From NCBI GenBank assembly GCA_046328525.1, contig JAXLWK010000003.1:1488001-1552000 (forward strand): a stretch of 64,000 nucleotides of DNA. Direction: 5' to 3'. Shown here one piece after another: positions 47,037-55,029 of this stretch. A program made the translations under genes and the position numbers. A model generated the notes under the pieces. That model had not been told where the DNA came from, made no database searches, and was given only the letters and a program-made list of their open reading frames with translations. Each line of letters opens with the position of its first letter. The first letter of the stretch is position 1. The DNA comes from JBDHWG01 sp046328525 (GTDB lineage: Bacteria; Chloroflexota; Anaerolineae; Epilineales; JAHCIE01).

Positions 47037-47615
47037 TCAGACGTTCGCATTGAAGCGGTTCATGGCCGATAGTATGCCCTCTGTCAGCCATGTTTCAGCG
47101 GCCAGCGCCGCCCGCTCGACCAGCGCCGGCACGAGCGCCGCTTCGTCCTTCGTCCAGGGGGCCAGGACGTGGTCAGCGGCCTCCCAGCCGTTCGGCGGGC
47201 GGCCGACACCGACACGCAACCGCGCGAAGTCCTGGCTGCCGAGGGTCTGGATGATGGAGCGCATGCCGCGATGGCCGCCCGCTCCCCCTTCGGAGCGCAG
47301 GCGGAGGGTGTTGAACGGAAGATCAATCTCGTCGTAGACAACCAGGAGATGCTCAAGGGGAATCTTGTAGAAGCGCAGGAGGGGGCCGACGGCCTCGCCG
47401 CTCAGGTTCATGTAGGTGAGGGGCTTCGCCAGCACGACGCGCCGATCGCCGACGGTTCCCGCCGCCACGCGCGCCTTGAACTGAATGCGGTCGAACGACA
47501 GGCGGCTCCCCTCCGCCAGCCGCTCGACGACCATCCAGCCCATGTTGTGGCGTGTTCGGGCGTACTGCGGGCCGGGATTGCCCAGGCCGACAATCAGGTA
47601 CGTCTCGGTCGCCAT
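47037..47615 (-). CDS. pth: Peptidyl-tRNA hydrolase
   Basis: 192 residues. LIVGLGNPGPQYARTRHNMGW holds the conserved Asn and catalytic His, then KPLTYMNLSGEAV, VVYDEIDLPFNTLRLRSEGGAGGHRGM, and FARLRVGVGRPP. It recycles peptidyl-tRNA dropped from ribosomes. Length is normal. It follows the secreted-protein gene (47652-48449) by 36 nt and precedes mfd. Confidence 0.95.
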   Translation of the reverse strand: MATETYLIVGLGNPGPQYARTRHNMGWMVVERLAEGSRLSFDRIQFKARVAAGTVGDRRVVLAKPLTYMNLSGEAVGPLLRFYKIPLEHLLVVYDEIDLPFNTLRLRSEGGAGGHRGMRSIIQTLGSQDFARLRVGVGRPPNGWEAADHVLAPWTKDEAALVPALVERAALAAETWLTEGILSAMNRFNANV

Positions 47616-47651
47616 GCCCGTTCGCGCGCTCCTATGATGGTTGCCGAGAGC

Positions 47652-48449
47652 CTACAGGAGGCGGCGGAGAAGCAGGATCAGGCCGACAAACGTGAACGCC
47701 GCCACGGTGGCGATCGCCCCCAGCAAGAAGGCGTCGCGCACGCGGCTCAGGTCGAACGCCGAGCGCACACCGGACAGGTCGGGAATGAGCGAGCTAAGGG
47801 ACGTGCGCGAAGGCGCTGCGGCGGGCGTGGCCGTGGTCCGGGCGCCGGCCGTGGGTGAAGGCGCAGCCGCCTGGGCGACGCTGGCCGCAGTTGGGCCAGC
47901 CGGGGGCGGAGGAATGGTCGGTAGCGGCGGAACGGTCGGCGTGCCGGGCCCCGGCGTGGGCGTCCGCGACCCGCCCGTTGGCAGACCCTGGGGCGTTTCC
48001 GTGGCGGCGGGGGTGTCCGTCACCTGGGGTGTATCCGTCGGCTGAACGCGGATTGTGTTGACCACCTGAATCTGCGGCACAACCGAGCGGCAGACTTCCT
48101 GGCCGCGATCGTCCACCACCGTCAGCTTAAGAATATACAACCCATCCGCCACGCCGCGAGAGTTCCAGACATCCAGGCGACCGTTGACGACGGGCTGGCG
48201 CACCGTGCTGCTCACCGCGGACCAGGCATCCGGATTGCTGATGGGGGAGACCTCGACCTTATAGAACTGGAAACGGTCAATATTGGCGCTGCCCGTCACC
48301 TCGACATCCCCACGCACGGTTGAGCCGGAGCGGGGTGAGCTGATATAGGCATTGGCACACTGCTGAGCGAGAGGCGCCGGCTGGGGGGCCATTGCCAGCA
48401 TAGCAGCCCCAACGCACAACACCAGCCAGGCGACGAATCCACGACGCAT
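47652..48449 (-). CDS. Secreted Ig-like protein with C-terminal membrane anchor
   Basis: 265 residues. Signal peptide (1-29), an Ig-like domain (about 30-130, CANAYISSPRSGSTVRGDVEVTGSA through SVVPQIQVVN), a long Thr/Pro/Ala-rich spacer (about 132-220), and a C-terminal transmembrane helix (about 240-260) ending in LLLRRLL. This gives a stalked domain tethered to the membrane by its C-terminus. No enzyme motif. It shares the linker style of the other surface proteins in the window. Confidence 0.78.
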   Translation of the reverse strand: MRRGFVAWLVLCVGAAMLAMAPQPAPLAQQCANAYISSPRSGSTVRGDVEVTGSANIDRFQFYKVEVSPISNPDAWSAVSSTVRQPVVNGRLDVWNSRGVADGLYILKLTVVDDRGQEVCRSVVPQIQVVNTIRVQPTDTPQVTDTPAATETPQGLPTGGSRTPTPGPGTPTVPPLPTIPPPPAGPTAASVAQAAAPSPTAGARTTATPAAAPSRTSLSSLIPDLSGVRSAFDLSRVRDAFLLGAIATVAAFTFVGLILLLRRLL

Positions 48450-48560
48450 ACACTCTCCTGATCGTCCGTGCCTTCATGCGGTCGCCGGACCACAGAAAAC
48501 TGTACCATAGGTTGCGGTGAGGCGCAAATCTTCGCGCGCTTCTGGGGCGGCGGTGGGGTA

Positions 48561-48569
48561 TGGTATAAT
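48561..48569 (+). promoter_or_regulatory. Extended -10 promoter
   Basis: TGGTATAAT (TGn + consensus TATAAT at 48564-48569) without a clear -35, 57 nt before the GTG start at 48627. Confidence 0.55.
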
Positions 48570-48626
48570 TGACCACGGACGCGCGGCACGGAGCCGCGCA
48601 TGGAACGACGTCGTTCAGGAGAGCAC

Positions 48627-49124
48627 GTGTCGCTGTTTCATTTCGGCGGCCAGTATGGCAACCCCCTCGTCTCACCAGCTTACTTTCTCGCCTCTTTTGT
48701 CGCCTGCCTCGGTACGTTTCAGCTCATCGCGGCCACGTACAAATTCACAGGCCTCTCCTGGGCGCCTATGCCATGGCAGCCGTGGGCCGGGCGCATCCTC
48801 GGCGGGCTGGCGATTGTGGGCGCGACCGCCTGGTTCTTCGCCGGGTTCAGCGACGGCATCTTTCGCCCCGGACCGGCCGGCCTGGAGCTGTTCGTCATCG
48901 CCTTCGGCGCAACCGCCCTGGCCCTGGTCGTGACGCTCGCCGGCGCAGCGCTGCTGCGCGTCCTGCCAGCGGGCGCCACAGCCGACGGCTCCGGCAGTTG
49001 GCCCGGTGAGGGGTTGGGCGAGGGACACCCGGACACGGAACCGGGGCTGCCACTGCTGCGCCGCATGACCTACCCGCAGGCGCTCCGCCGGCAGCGGTGT
49101 CTGCGCCGGTCGCGCGATGGGTGA
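48627..49124 (+). CDS. Small polytopic membrane protein, unknown function
   Basis: 165 residues from the GTG at 48627 (CAGGAGAG ahead); a start at 48600 is possible but lacks a ribosome site. Three transmembrane helices (about 17-36, 56-72 and 84-107) followed by a polar tail of about 55 residues. No family recognised. Its end overlaps the start of the PAP2-like gene, so the two are probably translationally coupled and may act together at the membrane. Confidence 0.68.
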   Translation: MSLFHFGGQYGNPLVSPAYFLASFVACLGTFQLIAATYKFTGLSWAPMPWQPWAGRILGGLAIVGATAWFFAGFSDGIFRPGPAGLELFVIAFGATALALVVTLAGAALLRVLPAGATADGSGSWPGEGLGEGHPDTEPGLPLLRRMTYPQALRRQRCLRRSRDG

Positions 49125-49707
49125 CCGAGCCGCACGCATGAACACCCTCCTCCTCCTCGCCCTGAATGGCCTGGCCGCTGGCTCGACGCCCTTGAGCGCG
49201 GCGGTGCGCTTCCTGGTCAACGACTACGTCGTCCCCACGGCCCTGACGCTGCTGCTCGTCGTCCTCTGGTTCTCCGGGCGCACGCTTGGGGAGCGGGAGC
49301 GGCGCCAGGTCGCGGCGATCCAGGCGGCGGCCGCCGTCGTGCTCGCCAACGTGATTGTCAAGGCCGCCAACCTGCTCTTCTTCCGCCCGCGGCCGTTTGC
49401 CGAGCATGACGTCCACCTACTCTTTTACCGTCCGACAGACTCGACGCTGCCGAGCAATCCGGCGGCGGTCGCCTTCGCCTTCGCCGCCGCCGTCGCCGTC
49501 CACGAGCCACGCTGGGGGCTGGCGATGGCCGTTCTGGCGGTGCTGTTCGGCGCAGCGCGGGTCATGGCCGGCGTCCACTACCCCCTCGACATCGTGACCG
49601 GCGCCCTGGTCGGCGGCGCGGCGGCCGCGATCGCCCTTCGCCTGCCTGGTCTGCGCTGGCTGGCCTACCGCCTCATCACCTTTGCCCGGCGGCTCTTGCT
49701 CGCCTGA
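49117..49707 (+). CDS. PAP2-family membrane protein lacking one catalytic His
   Basis: 196 residues if started at the ATG at 49117, which overlaps the upstream stop; the ATG at 49138 is an alternative. Six hydrophobic segments. PAP2 phosphatase signatures are partly kept: FFRPRPF (motif 1) and ARVMAGVHYPLDIVTG (motif 3, with Arg, His and Asp). Motif 2, normally PSGH, reads PSNP, so the general-acid His is missing. The fold is that of undecaprenyl-diphosphate or phosphatidic-acid phosphatases, but activity is doubtful. Confidence 0.8.
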   Translation: MGDRAARMNTLLLLALNGLAAGSTPLSAAVRFLVNDYVVPTALTLLLVVLWFSGRTLGERERRQVAAIQAAAAVVLANVIVKAANLLFFRPRPFAEHDVHLLFYRPTDSTLPSNPAAVAFAFAAAVAVHEPRWGLAMAVLAVLFGAARVMAGVHYPLDIVTGALVGGAAAAIALRLPGLRWLAYRLITFARRLLLA

Positions 49708-49740
49708 CACCGTGAGATCATCGCAGAAAGGATAAGTGTT

Positions 49741-51135
49741 ATGTCTATTGAATTCGTCGAAATGACCGACATCCCAACCACGCCGGAGCTTCGCACAGCG
49801 CTGCCCGGGCCGCTAGGCGAAGCCATCCTGCGCGCGGACGACCGGGTCATCTCCCCGTCCTACACGCGCTCCTACCCCTTCGTCATGTCCCACGGGCGCG
49901 GGTGCGTCGTATGGGATGTGGATGGAAACCGATTCCTCGACTTCACGGCCGGCGTCGCCACCACCGCGACCGGCCACAGCCACCCGCGCGTCGTCGAGGC
50001 CATCCAGCGCCAGGCGGCGCAGTTCCTCCACATGGCCGGCACGGACTTCTATTACGACCTTCAGAGCAAGCTCGCCGACAAGCTGTGCGCCATCACGCCG
50101 GGCGACTTCCCTAAGCGCGTGTTCTTCACCAACTCGGGCACCGAGTCGAACGAAGCCGCGCTCAAGCTCGCCCGCTACCACACCGGCCGCTCGCGCCTCA
50201 TGTCCTTCATCGGCTCGTTCCACGGGCGCACGATGGGCTCCCTCGCCCTCACCGGCAGCAAGGCGATCCACCGCCGCGGCTTCGAGCCGCTCATGCCCGG
50301 CGTCACCCACACGCTATACGGCTACTGCTACCGCTGCCCCATCAACCTGACCTACCCCGACTGCAGCATCGCCTGCGTGGACTACATCGAAGACACGCTG
50401 TTCCGCCGCCTTGTCCCCGCCGACGAGGTCGCCGCGATCTTCGTCGAGCCGATCCAGGGCGAGGGTGGCTACGTCGTCCCGCCGCCCGGCTGGCACGAGC
50501 GGCTGCGCGCCATCTGCGACAAGCACGGCATCCTCCTCGTCGCCGACGAGATTCAGAGCGGCTTCGGGCGCACCGGCACGTGGTCCGCGATCGAGCACTG
50601 GGGCGCCGTGCCGGATATCGTCTCCTACGCCAAGGGAATTGCGTCGGGCATGCCCCTCGGCGCAATCGTGGCGCGCGCCGACGTCATGACCTGGGATTCC
50701 GGCTCCCACGCCAACACGTTCGGGGGCAATCCGGTGGCGTGCGCGGCCGCACTTGCCACCATCGAGGTCATCGAAAACGAGGGGTTGCTGGAAAACGCGG
50801 CGCGCATGGGCGACTATATGCAGGCAGCGCTGCGGGAGATGCAGCCACGCCACGCGGCGATGGGCGATATCCGCGGCCTGGGGCTGATGATCGGCGTGGA
50901 GCTGATTGACCCGGAGACCGGCGACCCCGACGCCCAGCTCCGCGACGAGGTGGTGCAGCAGTGCTTCGCGCGCGGCATGCTCATCCTGGGCTGCGGCCTG
51001 AACACCATCCGCTTCATGCCGGCGCTGATCATTGACAAGGCAACCGCCGACAGCGGCCTCGCCATCTACGAGGCGGCGCTCACCGCCGCCGAAGACGCAC
51101 TGTCGCGCCGCCCCCCCAAGAGCCAGGGCGTCTAG
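49741..51135 (+). CDS. Class III PLP-dependent aminotransferase (4-aminobutyrate aminotransferase-like)
   Basis: 464 residues, ATG with GAAAGGATAAG ahead. TSGTESNEAALKLAR-type cofactor loop (FFTNSGTESNEAALK), SFHGRTMGSLALTG, ADEIQSGFGRTG, and the PLP lysine in VSYAKGIASGMPLGA (about residue 298), then SHANTFGGNPVACAAALA. Family members transfer amino groups from GABA, ornithine or other omega-amino acids to 2-oxoglutarate. An insert YGYCYRCPINLTYPDCSIACVDY with four Cys (about residue 190-215) is typical of the archaeal/Chloroflexi-type acetylornithine/GABA aminotransferase branch. Substrate not decided. Confidence 0.9.
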   Translation: MSIEFVEMTDIPTTPELRTALPGPLGEAILRADDRVISPSYTRSYPFVMSHGRGCVVWDVDGNRFLDFTAGVATTATGHSHPRVVEAIQRQAAQFLHMAGTDFYYDLQSKLADKLCAITPGDFPKRVFFTNSGTESNEAALKLARYHTGRSRLMSFIGSFHGRTMGSLALTGSKAIHRRGFEPLMPGVTHTLYGYCYRCPINLTYPDCSIACVDYIEDTLFRRLVPADEVAAIFVEPIQGEGGYVVPPPGWHERLRAICDKHGILLVADEIQSGFGRTGTWSAIEHWGAVPDIVSYAKGIASGMPLGAIVARADVMTWDSGSHANTFGGNPVACAAALATIEVIENEGLLENAARMGDYMQAALREMQPRHAAMGDIRGLGLMIGVELIDPETGDPDAQLRDEVVQQCFARGMLILGCGLNTIRFMPALIIDKATADSGLAIYEAALTAAEDALSRRPPKSQGV

Positions 51136-51167
51136 CGAAAACTCGGCCTGCGGAGAAGCAGAAGACG

Positions 51168-51242
51168 GCCACGGAGACACAGAGAGCACAGAGGAGGGGA
51201 AAACGGGCCCATGTTCTCTGTGTCCTCTGTGCCTCTGTTGGC
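51168..51242. repeat. Imperfect hairpin built of ACAGAG repeats
   Basis: GGAGACACAGAGAGCACAGA on the left (about 51173-51192) folds onto CTCTGTGTCCTCTGTGCCTC on the right (about 51216-51235). It lies between two converging genes and may help end both transcripts. The arms themselves are made of short CACAGAG repeats. Confidence 0.6.
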
Positions 51243-51253
51243 GCTCTCTATCC

Positions 51254-52378
51254 CTATGGCGCGAGTTGGAGGCGCAGGAGGCGCTCCAGGTTCGTCAGCC
51301 GCCCGATCCACCAATCCTTGCGCGAGCGTGGGTCCATGAACGTGCCCGAGTCGCGCACGGCGGCGCGAATCTCGCCGCCGTTGGCCCGCCCCAGCGTCTG
51401 TCCGCCGCGCAGCGCCGGCAGACGGCCTCGGCCCTGGTTGTTGAGCTGGCGGTACAGGGCCAGCAGCGACGGCTCCGGGCACACGCTCTCCAGGTGCACC
51501 GTGTAGCCCTGCACGACGTTGTCCTCCCGCGTGTACTTCAGCGTCAGGCGTGTCTCGCTGGCGTAGAGCACAAGCACCTCGTACCCCTGGCCGATGTCGT
51601 AGCCGGAGTCGGGCGCGCGGATGACCTCGCCGGGACTTGTCGCCATGCCCAGCAGAGTCACCGGCCATGCGCCGATCAACCCGCCCCGCGAGTTGGTATC
51701 CCAGTCCCAGTCGTAGACTTTGTAGGCCGAGGTAAACGTCGGCGTCCGGCCATCGAGGAAGAGCGCCGGCAACTGGGGCGCGCGCGAGTCCGACGCGCCG
51801 CCGTAGTCCACGAGCCGCAGCGGAGCGGTCGTCGGCTCGTAGCCGCGAAGCGCCAGGTTGAGGTCGGCGTGATTTTCGGCGGGACGGTCCGTCGGCCCGC
51901 CATTGATCGAGAGCGAGCCATAGCTGGCGCCGGAGATCGCGGTGCAGTAGTCGGGCGGCGGCGGAGGTGGCGGGGGTGGCGGAGCAACGACCGGCACGCC
52001 GACGACGTTACTCACCTGGCGGCCGAAGTCGTTGGCCGCCTGAACCGTGAAGTAGAAATTGCCAATCGGCAGTGTCACATTGACTGGCGCCGCGCTGCCG
52101 GAGTAAATCGTCACCGCGCCGGCCATAGAGGGGTTAGTACTCTGCCAGAGATGGTACGCCTTGGCCCCCGGCACAGCATTCCACGTCAGCTGTATCAGGT
52201 TCCACTGCACGCGGCCGGCCGAGATGGTCGGCGCGGGCGGCGCGCCCTGCGGCGTGCGCGCAATCGTGGGCAGGTACTGAAAGTACCGGTAGTTGAATTG
52301 AGCATCCGTCGGCCGACTGCCGACGGCCAGCACGGCGAGGGTGGCGGCGAACGCCACCGCCCATCGAACGCGAAGCAT
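51254..52378 (-). CDS. Secreted fibronectin-like protein with conserved C-terminal domain
   Basis: 374 residues, ATG with AAGGAGGAACA ahead, the ribosome site overlapping the stop region of the gene before it. Signal peptide (1-26), then YFQYLPTIART, a fibronectin-III-like domain (about 45-130: VQWNLIQLTWNAVPGAKAYHLW), a run of ten prolines (about 135-144), and a C-terminal domain (about 145-374) with GSLSINGGPTDRPAENHADLNL and WDTNSRGGLIGAWPVTLLGM. I do not recognise the last domain. It is the third gene of the operon with the EamA transporter and the presenilin-like protein, so it could be a client or partner of the latter. Confidence 0.78.
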   Translation of the reverse strand: MLRVRWAVAFAATLAVLAVGSRPTDAQFNYRYFQYLPTIARTPQGAPPAPTISAGRVQWNLIQLTWNAVPGAKAYHLWQSTNPSMAGAVTIYSGSAAPVNVTLPIGNFYFTVQAANDFGRQVSNVVGVPVVAPPPPPPPPPPDYCTAISGASYGSLSINGGPTDRPAENHADLNLALRGYEPTTAPLRLVDYGGASDSRAPQLPALFLDGRTPTFTSAYKVYDWDWDTNSRGGLIGAWPVTLLGMATSPGEVIRAPDSGYDIGQGYEVLVLYASETRLTLKYTREDNVVQGYTVHLESVCPEPSLLALYRQLNNQGRGRLPALRGGQTLGRANGGEIRAAVRDSGTFMDPRSRKDWWIGRLTNLERLLRLQLAP

Positions 52379-52388
52379 TGTTCCTCCT

Positions 52389-53222
52389 TCAGCGAAGCAG
52401 CCACCAACGAGTCAACACCCCCACGCCCACTACCAGCGCCAGGAGACCAGCCGCCAGCGCCCAGAGGCCCGGCTGCCGCCAGCGAAACGCGCGGCGGTTG
52501 AGAATGAGGTAGAAGACCATCATCAGTGGGAGGGCCGGGACGGGACGGCTCGTGACGGCGCTGATGAGCGCGCTCGCCGCCAACCCTAGCGCCAGCGCAG
52601 CGAACGAGGCAGTGTACGGAAAGCGAAACCGATACGCTGCCTGTAGCCCTGCCGCCCACACCAGGAAGTCCGTCGCCCCAATCGAGGGAACAATGCGTGT
52701 CGTGGTCAAGAGAGGAAAGCGTACAGTCAGGAGATTCAGGGCCGCCCCGCCGCGGGCGATGATAGCCTGGGTTGGCCCCAGGAATACCGAGTAGGCGTCA
52801 ATGATGATGTACAACACGAACACGAGCAGCAGCAGGTCCACGTCCAGGATGGCGAAGCGCGCGATGATGACCCCGACCAGGGCCGCCGCCAGCAATAGCC
52901 CCAGGCTTGCCAACGCCGGGGCCAACGCCGCGCCGTCACCGGACGCGGCGACACGTGAGAAGACAACGTCCAGCGCCACGCCGGCGGCGGCAACGATGCC
53001 GACACCCGCCCAGTCGGTGTACGAAGGCAGCGCGAGCGCGCCGGCGAAGTACAGGAGCGGGCCAACCGCAGCGAGAAGCCACAGCGATGTCGCCAACGCC
53101 GCCATTCCCATGCGAAGCGGCGTCAGCGGCGCAAGCCAGGCGGCCGCGAGGAACGCCACCAGGAACCAGGCCGCGCCGGCCGCCGTTCCCAGCGCCGCCG
53201 CGCGCGGGGTCGGCGCCTTCAT
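52389..53222 (-). CDS. Polytopic membrane protein with presenilin-like diaspartyl motifs
   Basis: 277 residues, about nine or ten hydrophobic segments. Three motifs occur in presenilin order. In TM6-like position, VLYIIIDAYSVFLGP has Asp142, compared with YDLVAVLCP in human presenilin and DAISV in archaeal homologues. Then SIGATDFLVWAAG has Asp185, compared with LGLGDFIFYSV; the GxGD Gly is Thr184. After one more helix, PVPALPLMMVFY has the PAL motif at 229-231, compared with LPALPISITF. This suggests an intramembrane aspartyl protease or a degenerate relative. Its ATG overlaps the EamA stop (ATGA). Family membership is inferred from motifs; no search was possible. Confidence 0.6.
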   Translation of the reverse strand: MKAPTPRAAALGTAAGAAWFLVAFLAAAWLAPLTPLRMGMAALATSLWLLAAVGPLLYFAGALALPSYTDWAGVGIVAAAGVALDVVFSRVAASGDGAALAPALASLGLLLAAALVGVIIARFAILDVDLLLLVFVLYIIIDAYSVFLGPTQAIIARGGAALNLLTVRFPLLTTTRIVPSIGATDFLVWAAGLQAAYRFRFPYTASFAALALGLAASALISAVTSRPVPALPLMMVFYLILNRRAFRWRQPGLWALAAGLLALVVGVGVLTRWWLLR

Positions 53223-54175
53223 CCCATCCCCGCGTCGGCCACCACCTCGACCTCGGCCGGTGTGAGATGGGAGCGGCCCGCCAGCTCAGCGCGCGAGACG
53301 AGAACGATGCCCACCAGGATCATCGCGCCGCCCACAATCGTCGCCACCCCCGGCCGCTCGCCGAACAGCGCAAAGGCCAGAATGGTCGCGCCAATCGGCT
53401 CCCCAACGACCGTCACCGCCACGAACGTGGCCGACAGGTAGCCGAGCGCCCAGTTGAACGCAGAGTGACCGACAAGCTGCGGCACGACGGCCAGCAGCAG
53501 TAGCATGACGTACACGGTCGGGCTGTAGCCGAGCAGCGGGGTTCCCGTGGCGAACGCGACGACCAGCAAAACGATGGCCGCCGTGCTGTAGCTCAGGCTG
53601 ATGTACGCCAGCAGCGACAGGCTCTGGCGCACCGAGCGGCCGAGCAGGAAGTATCCCGCGCCGGTCACAGCCCCTGCCAGGGCCAGCATGTCCCCCAGCA
53701 CCGAGTTCGCCGTCCCGCCACTGACATCGCCGAAGGCAATCACCGCGCTACCGATGACGGCCACCCCAACGCCTACCCAGCCAATAGGCCGCAAGCGCTC
53801 CTTGAGCCAGAGACTCGACGCGATGGCTGCGAAGAGGGGATAGGTGGAGACAAGAGCGGCCGAGGACGCGACAGATGTTAGCTGTAAGGAGCTGATCCAC
53901 GTGGCGAAATGGGCTGCCAGAAACACCCCCGCCAGCACCGCCAGCAGCGCAAGTCGGCGATTGAGCGCGCGTAGTTCACTCTTGGCGCGAAAAGACGCGG
54001 GGAGCGCCAGGATCAGGCTCGCCAGAAGCATGCGCCACGCGGCGATGGCCAGGGCGGGCGCGCCGCCCAGGGATGCGTAGCGAATGAAGATGGCGGCGAA
54101 CGACACCGCTGTGATGCCGATGAGAATGCCGACAATGGGGGGAATGGCGGGTCGCCGAGGCGTCTGGGTGGTCAT
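53219..54175 (-). CDS. EamA/DMT-family transporter
   Basis: 318 residues from the ATG at 54175. Ten transmembrane helices in two repeats of the EamA type: first half FIRYASLGGAPALAIAAWRMLLASLI through LKERLRPIGWVGVGVAVIGSAVIAF, second half DMLALAGAVTGAGYFLLGRSVR through GEPIGATILAFALFGERPGVATIVGGAMILVGIVLV. Members export metabolites and amino acids; the substrate is unknown. No Shine-Dalgarno is obvious. Its stop overlaps the presenilin-like gene start by four bases, so these two are coupled. Confidence 0.9.
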   Translation of the reverse strand: MTTQTPRRPAIPPIVGILIGITAVSFAAIFIRYASLGGAPALAIAAWRMLLASLILALPASFRAKSELRALNRRLALLAVLAGVFLAAHFATWISSLQLTSVASSAALVSTYPLFAAIASSLWLKERLRPIGWVGVGVAVIGSAVIAFGDVSGGTANSVLGDMLALAGAVTGAGYFLLGRSVRQSLSLLAYISLSYSTAAIVLLVVAFATGTPLLGYSPTVYVMLLLLAVVPQLVGHSAFNWALGYLSATFVAVTVVGEPIGATILAFALFGERPGVATIVGGAMILVGIVLVSRAELAGRSHLTPAEVEVVADAGMG

Positions 54176-54309
54176 AGAACAAATGGCCGTGCGGCTCCAA
54201 TCGGGGCAAGTATACCCGCAACCCCAGGGGGAGGCAAGCGCCGGAGCAAAACAAGGGGCCGGGACACACGCCCGGCCTGGAGACATATACGCAACAACCA
54301 AATTGCGGG

Positions 54310-54627
54310 CTACTCTCCGTCCGGCTCCTCGTGAATCGCCAGGCTCACAACATCCCACAATGCCTCGGGATGTCGGACTGCGACCTGGAGTAGCACGCGC
54401 GCCGGACCCTCCGGGGTGCGGCGGCCTTGCTCCCAGTTGCGCAACGTCTTGATGCTGATTCCCAACAGCAAAGCGAACTCTCTTTGAGAAAGCCCGTAAC
54501 TGTGACGAATCTGCCTGACGTCTAGCGCATCAGAAGCATAAACGCGAGACGGTGCAACGTCGCCACGAAGAATAGCGCCACCCTCTCTGACACTGGCAAG
54601 CAAGTCCGCAAATAGTTCGTCTTTCAC
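54310..54627 (-). CDS. HTH (XRE/HigA-like) antitoxin
   Basis: 105 residues. N-terminal part with SVREGGAILRGDVAPSRVY, then a helix-turn-helix: IRHSYGLSQREFALLLGISIKTLRNWEQGRRTPEGPARVLL, typical of NadS/HigA-type antitoxins encoded downstream of RelE-like toxins. It would neutralise the toxin and repress the operon. Its ATG overlaps the toxin stop by four bases. Confidence 0.88.
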   Translation of the reverse strand: MKDELFADLLASVREGGAILRGDVAPSRVYASDALDVRQIRHSYGLSQREFALLLGISIKTLRNWEQGRRTPEGPARVLLQVAVRHPEALWDVVSLAIHEEPDGE

Positions 54628-54941
54628 GGGTATTCCTCTTCCACCAGTGTGCGCAAGATGCGTAGCTGCTCAGCCGACAGATCGTCTCGTTCGCCCTTGG
54701 TGTATATCATAAGCATCAGTAGTCTATCTTGCTTCACAATCCAGTAGTAGATCACCCGGACGCCACCGCGCTTTCCAGGCCCTTGAGCGCCCCAACGAAC
54801 CTTGCGCAGTCCACCGCTTCCGGGGATAACAGCCCCGAGGTCGGGCCGCTGCGCTAAAACCGCCTGCAAGTTGCGATAGTCATCCTCTCCCAGCAGCCCC
54901 TGCACCTGACGCGTAAAGACGGAGGTCTCAATGATAACCAT
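54624..54941 (-). CDS. RelE/HigB-like mRNA interferase toxin
   Basis: 105 residues. IIETSVFTRQVQGLLGEDDYRNLQAVLAQRPDLGAVIPGSGGLRKVRW through GGVRVIYYWIVKQDRLLMLMIYTKGERDDLSAEQLRIL is the RelE-like/HigB-2 (PF06296) pattern, with the usual R and K pair around the GGVRVIYY strand. These toxins cut mRNA at the ribosome. Toxin first, antitoxin second, the order seen in HigBA-type loci. The promoter region has two palindromes (54964-54993). Confidence 0.88.
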   Translation of the reverse strand: MVIIETSVFTRQVQGLLGEDDYRNLQAVLAQRPDLGAVIPGSGGLRKVRWGAQGPGKRGGVRVIYYWIVKQDRLLMLMIYTKGERDDLSAEQLRILRTLVEEEYP

Positions 54942-54963
54942 GGGCGCAGTATGCTAGTCCCGA

Positions 54964-54993
54964 CATCTAGATGCTATTATACGCCAATGGCGT
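54964..54993 (-). promoter_or_regulatory. Toxin-antitoxin promoter with flanking palindromes
   Basis: The minus-strand -10 TATAAT (54981-54976) lies between CATCTAGATG (54964-54973), on the downstream side, and ACGCCAATGGCGT (54981-54993), which enters the spacer. Both are perfect palindromes and suit autorepression by the antitoxin. Confidence 0.55.
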
Positions 54994-55029
54994 ACATCCG
55001 TGGAAGTCACACCGAAAAATGACAATGGC

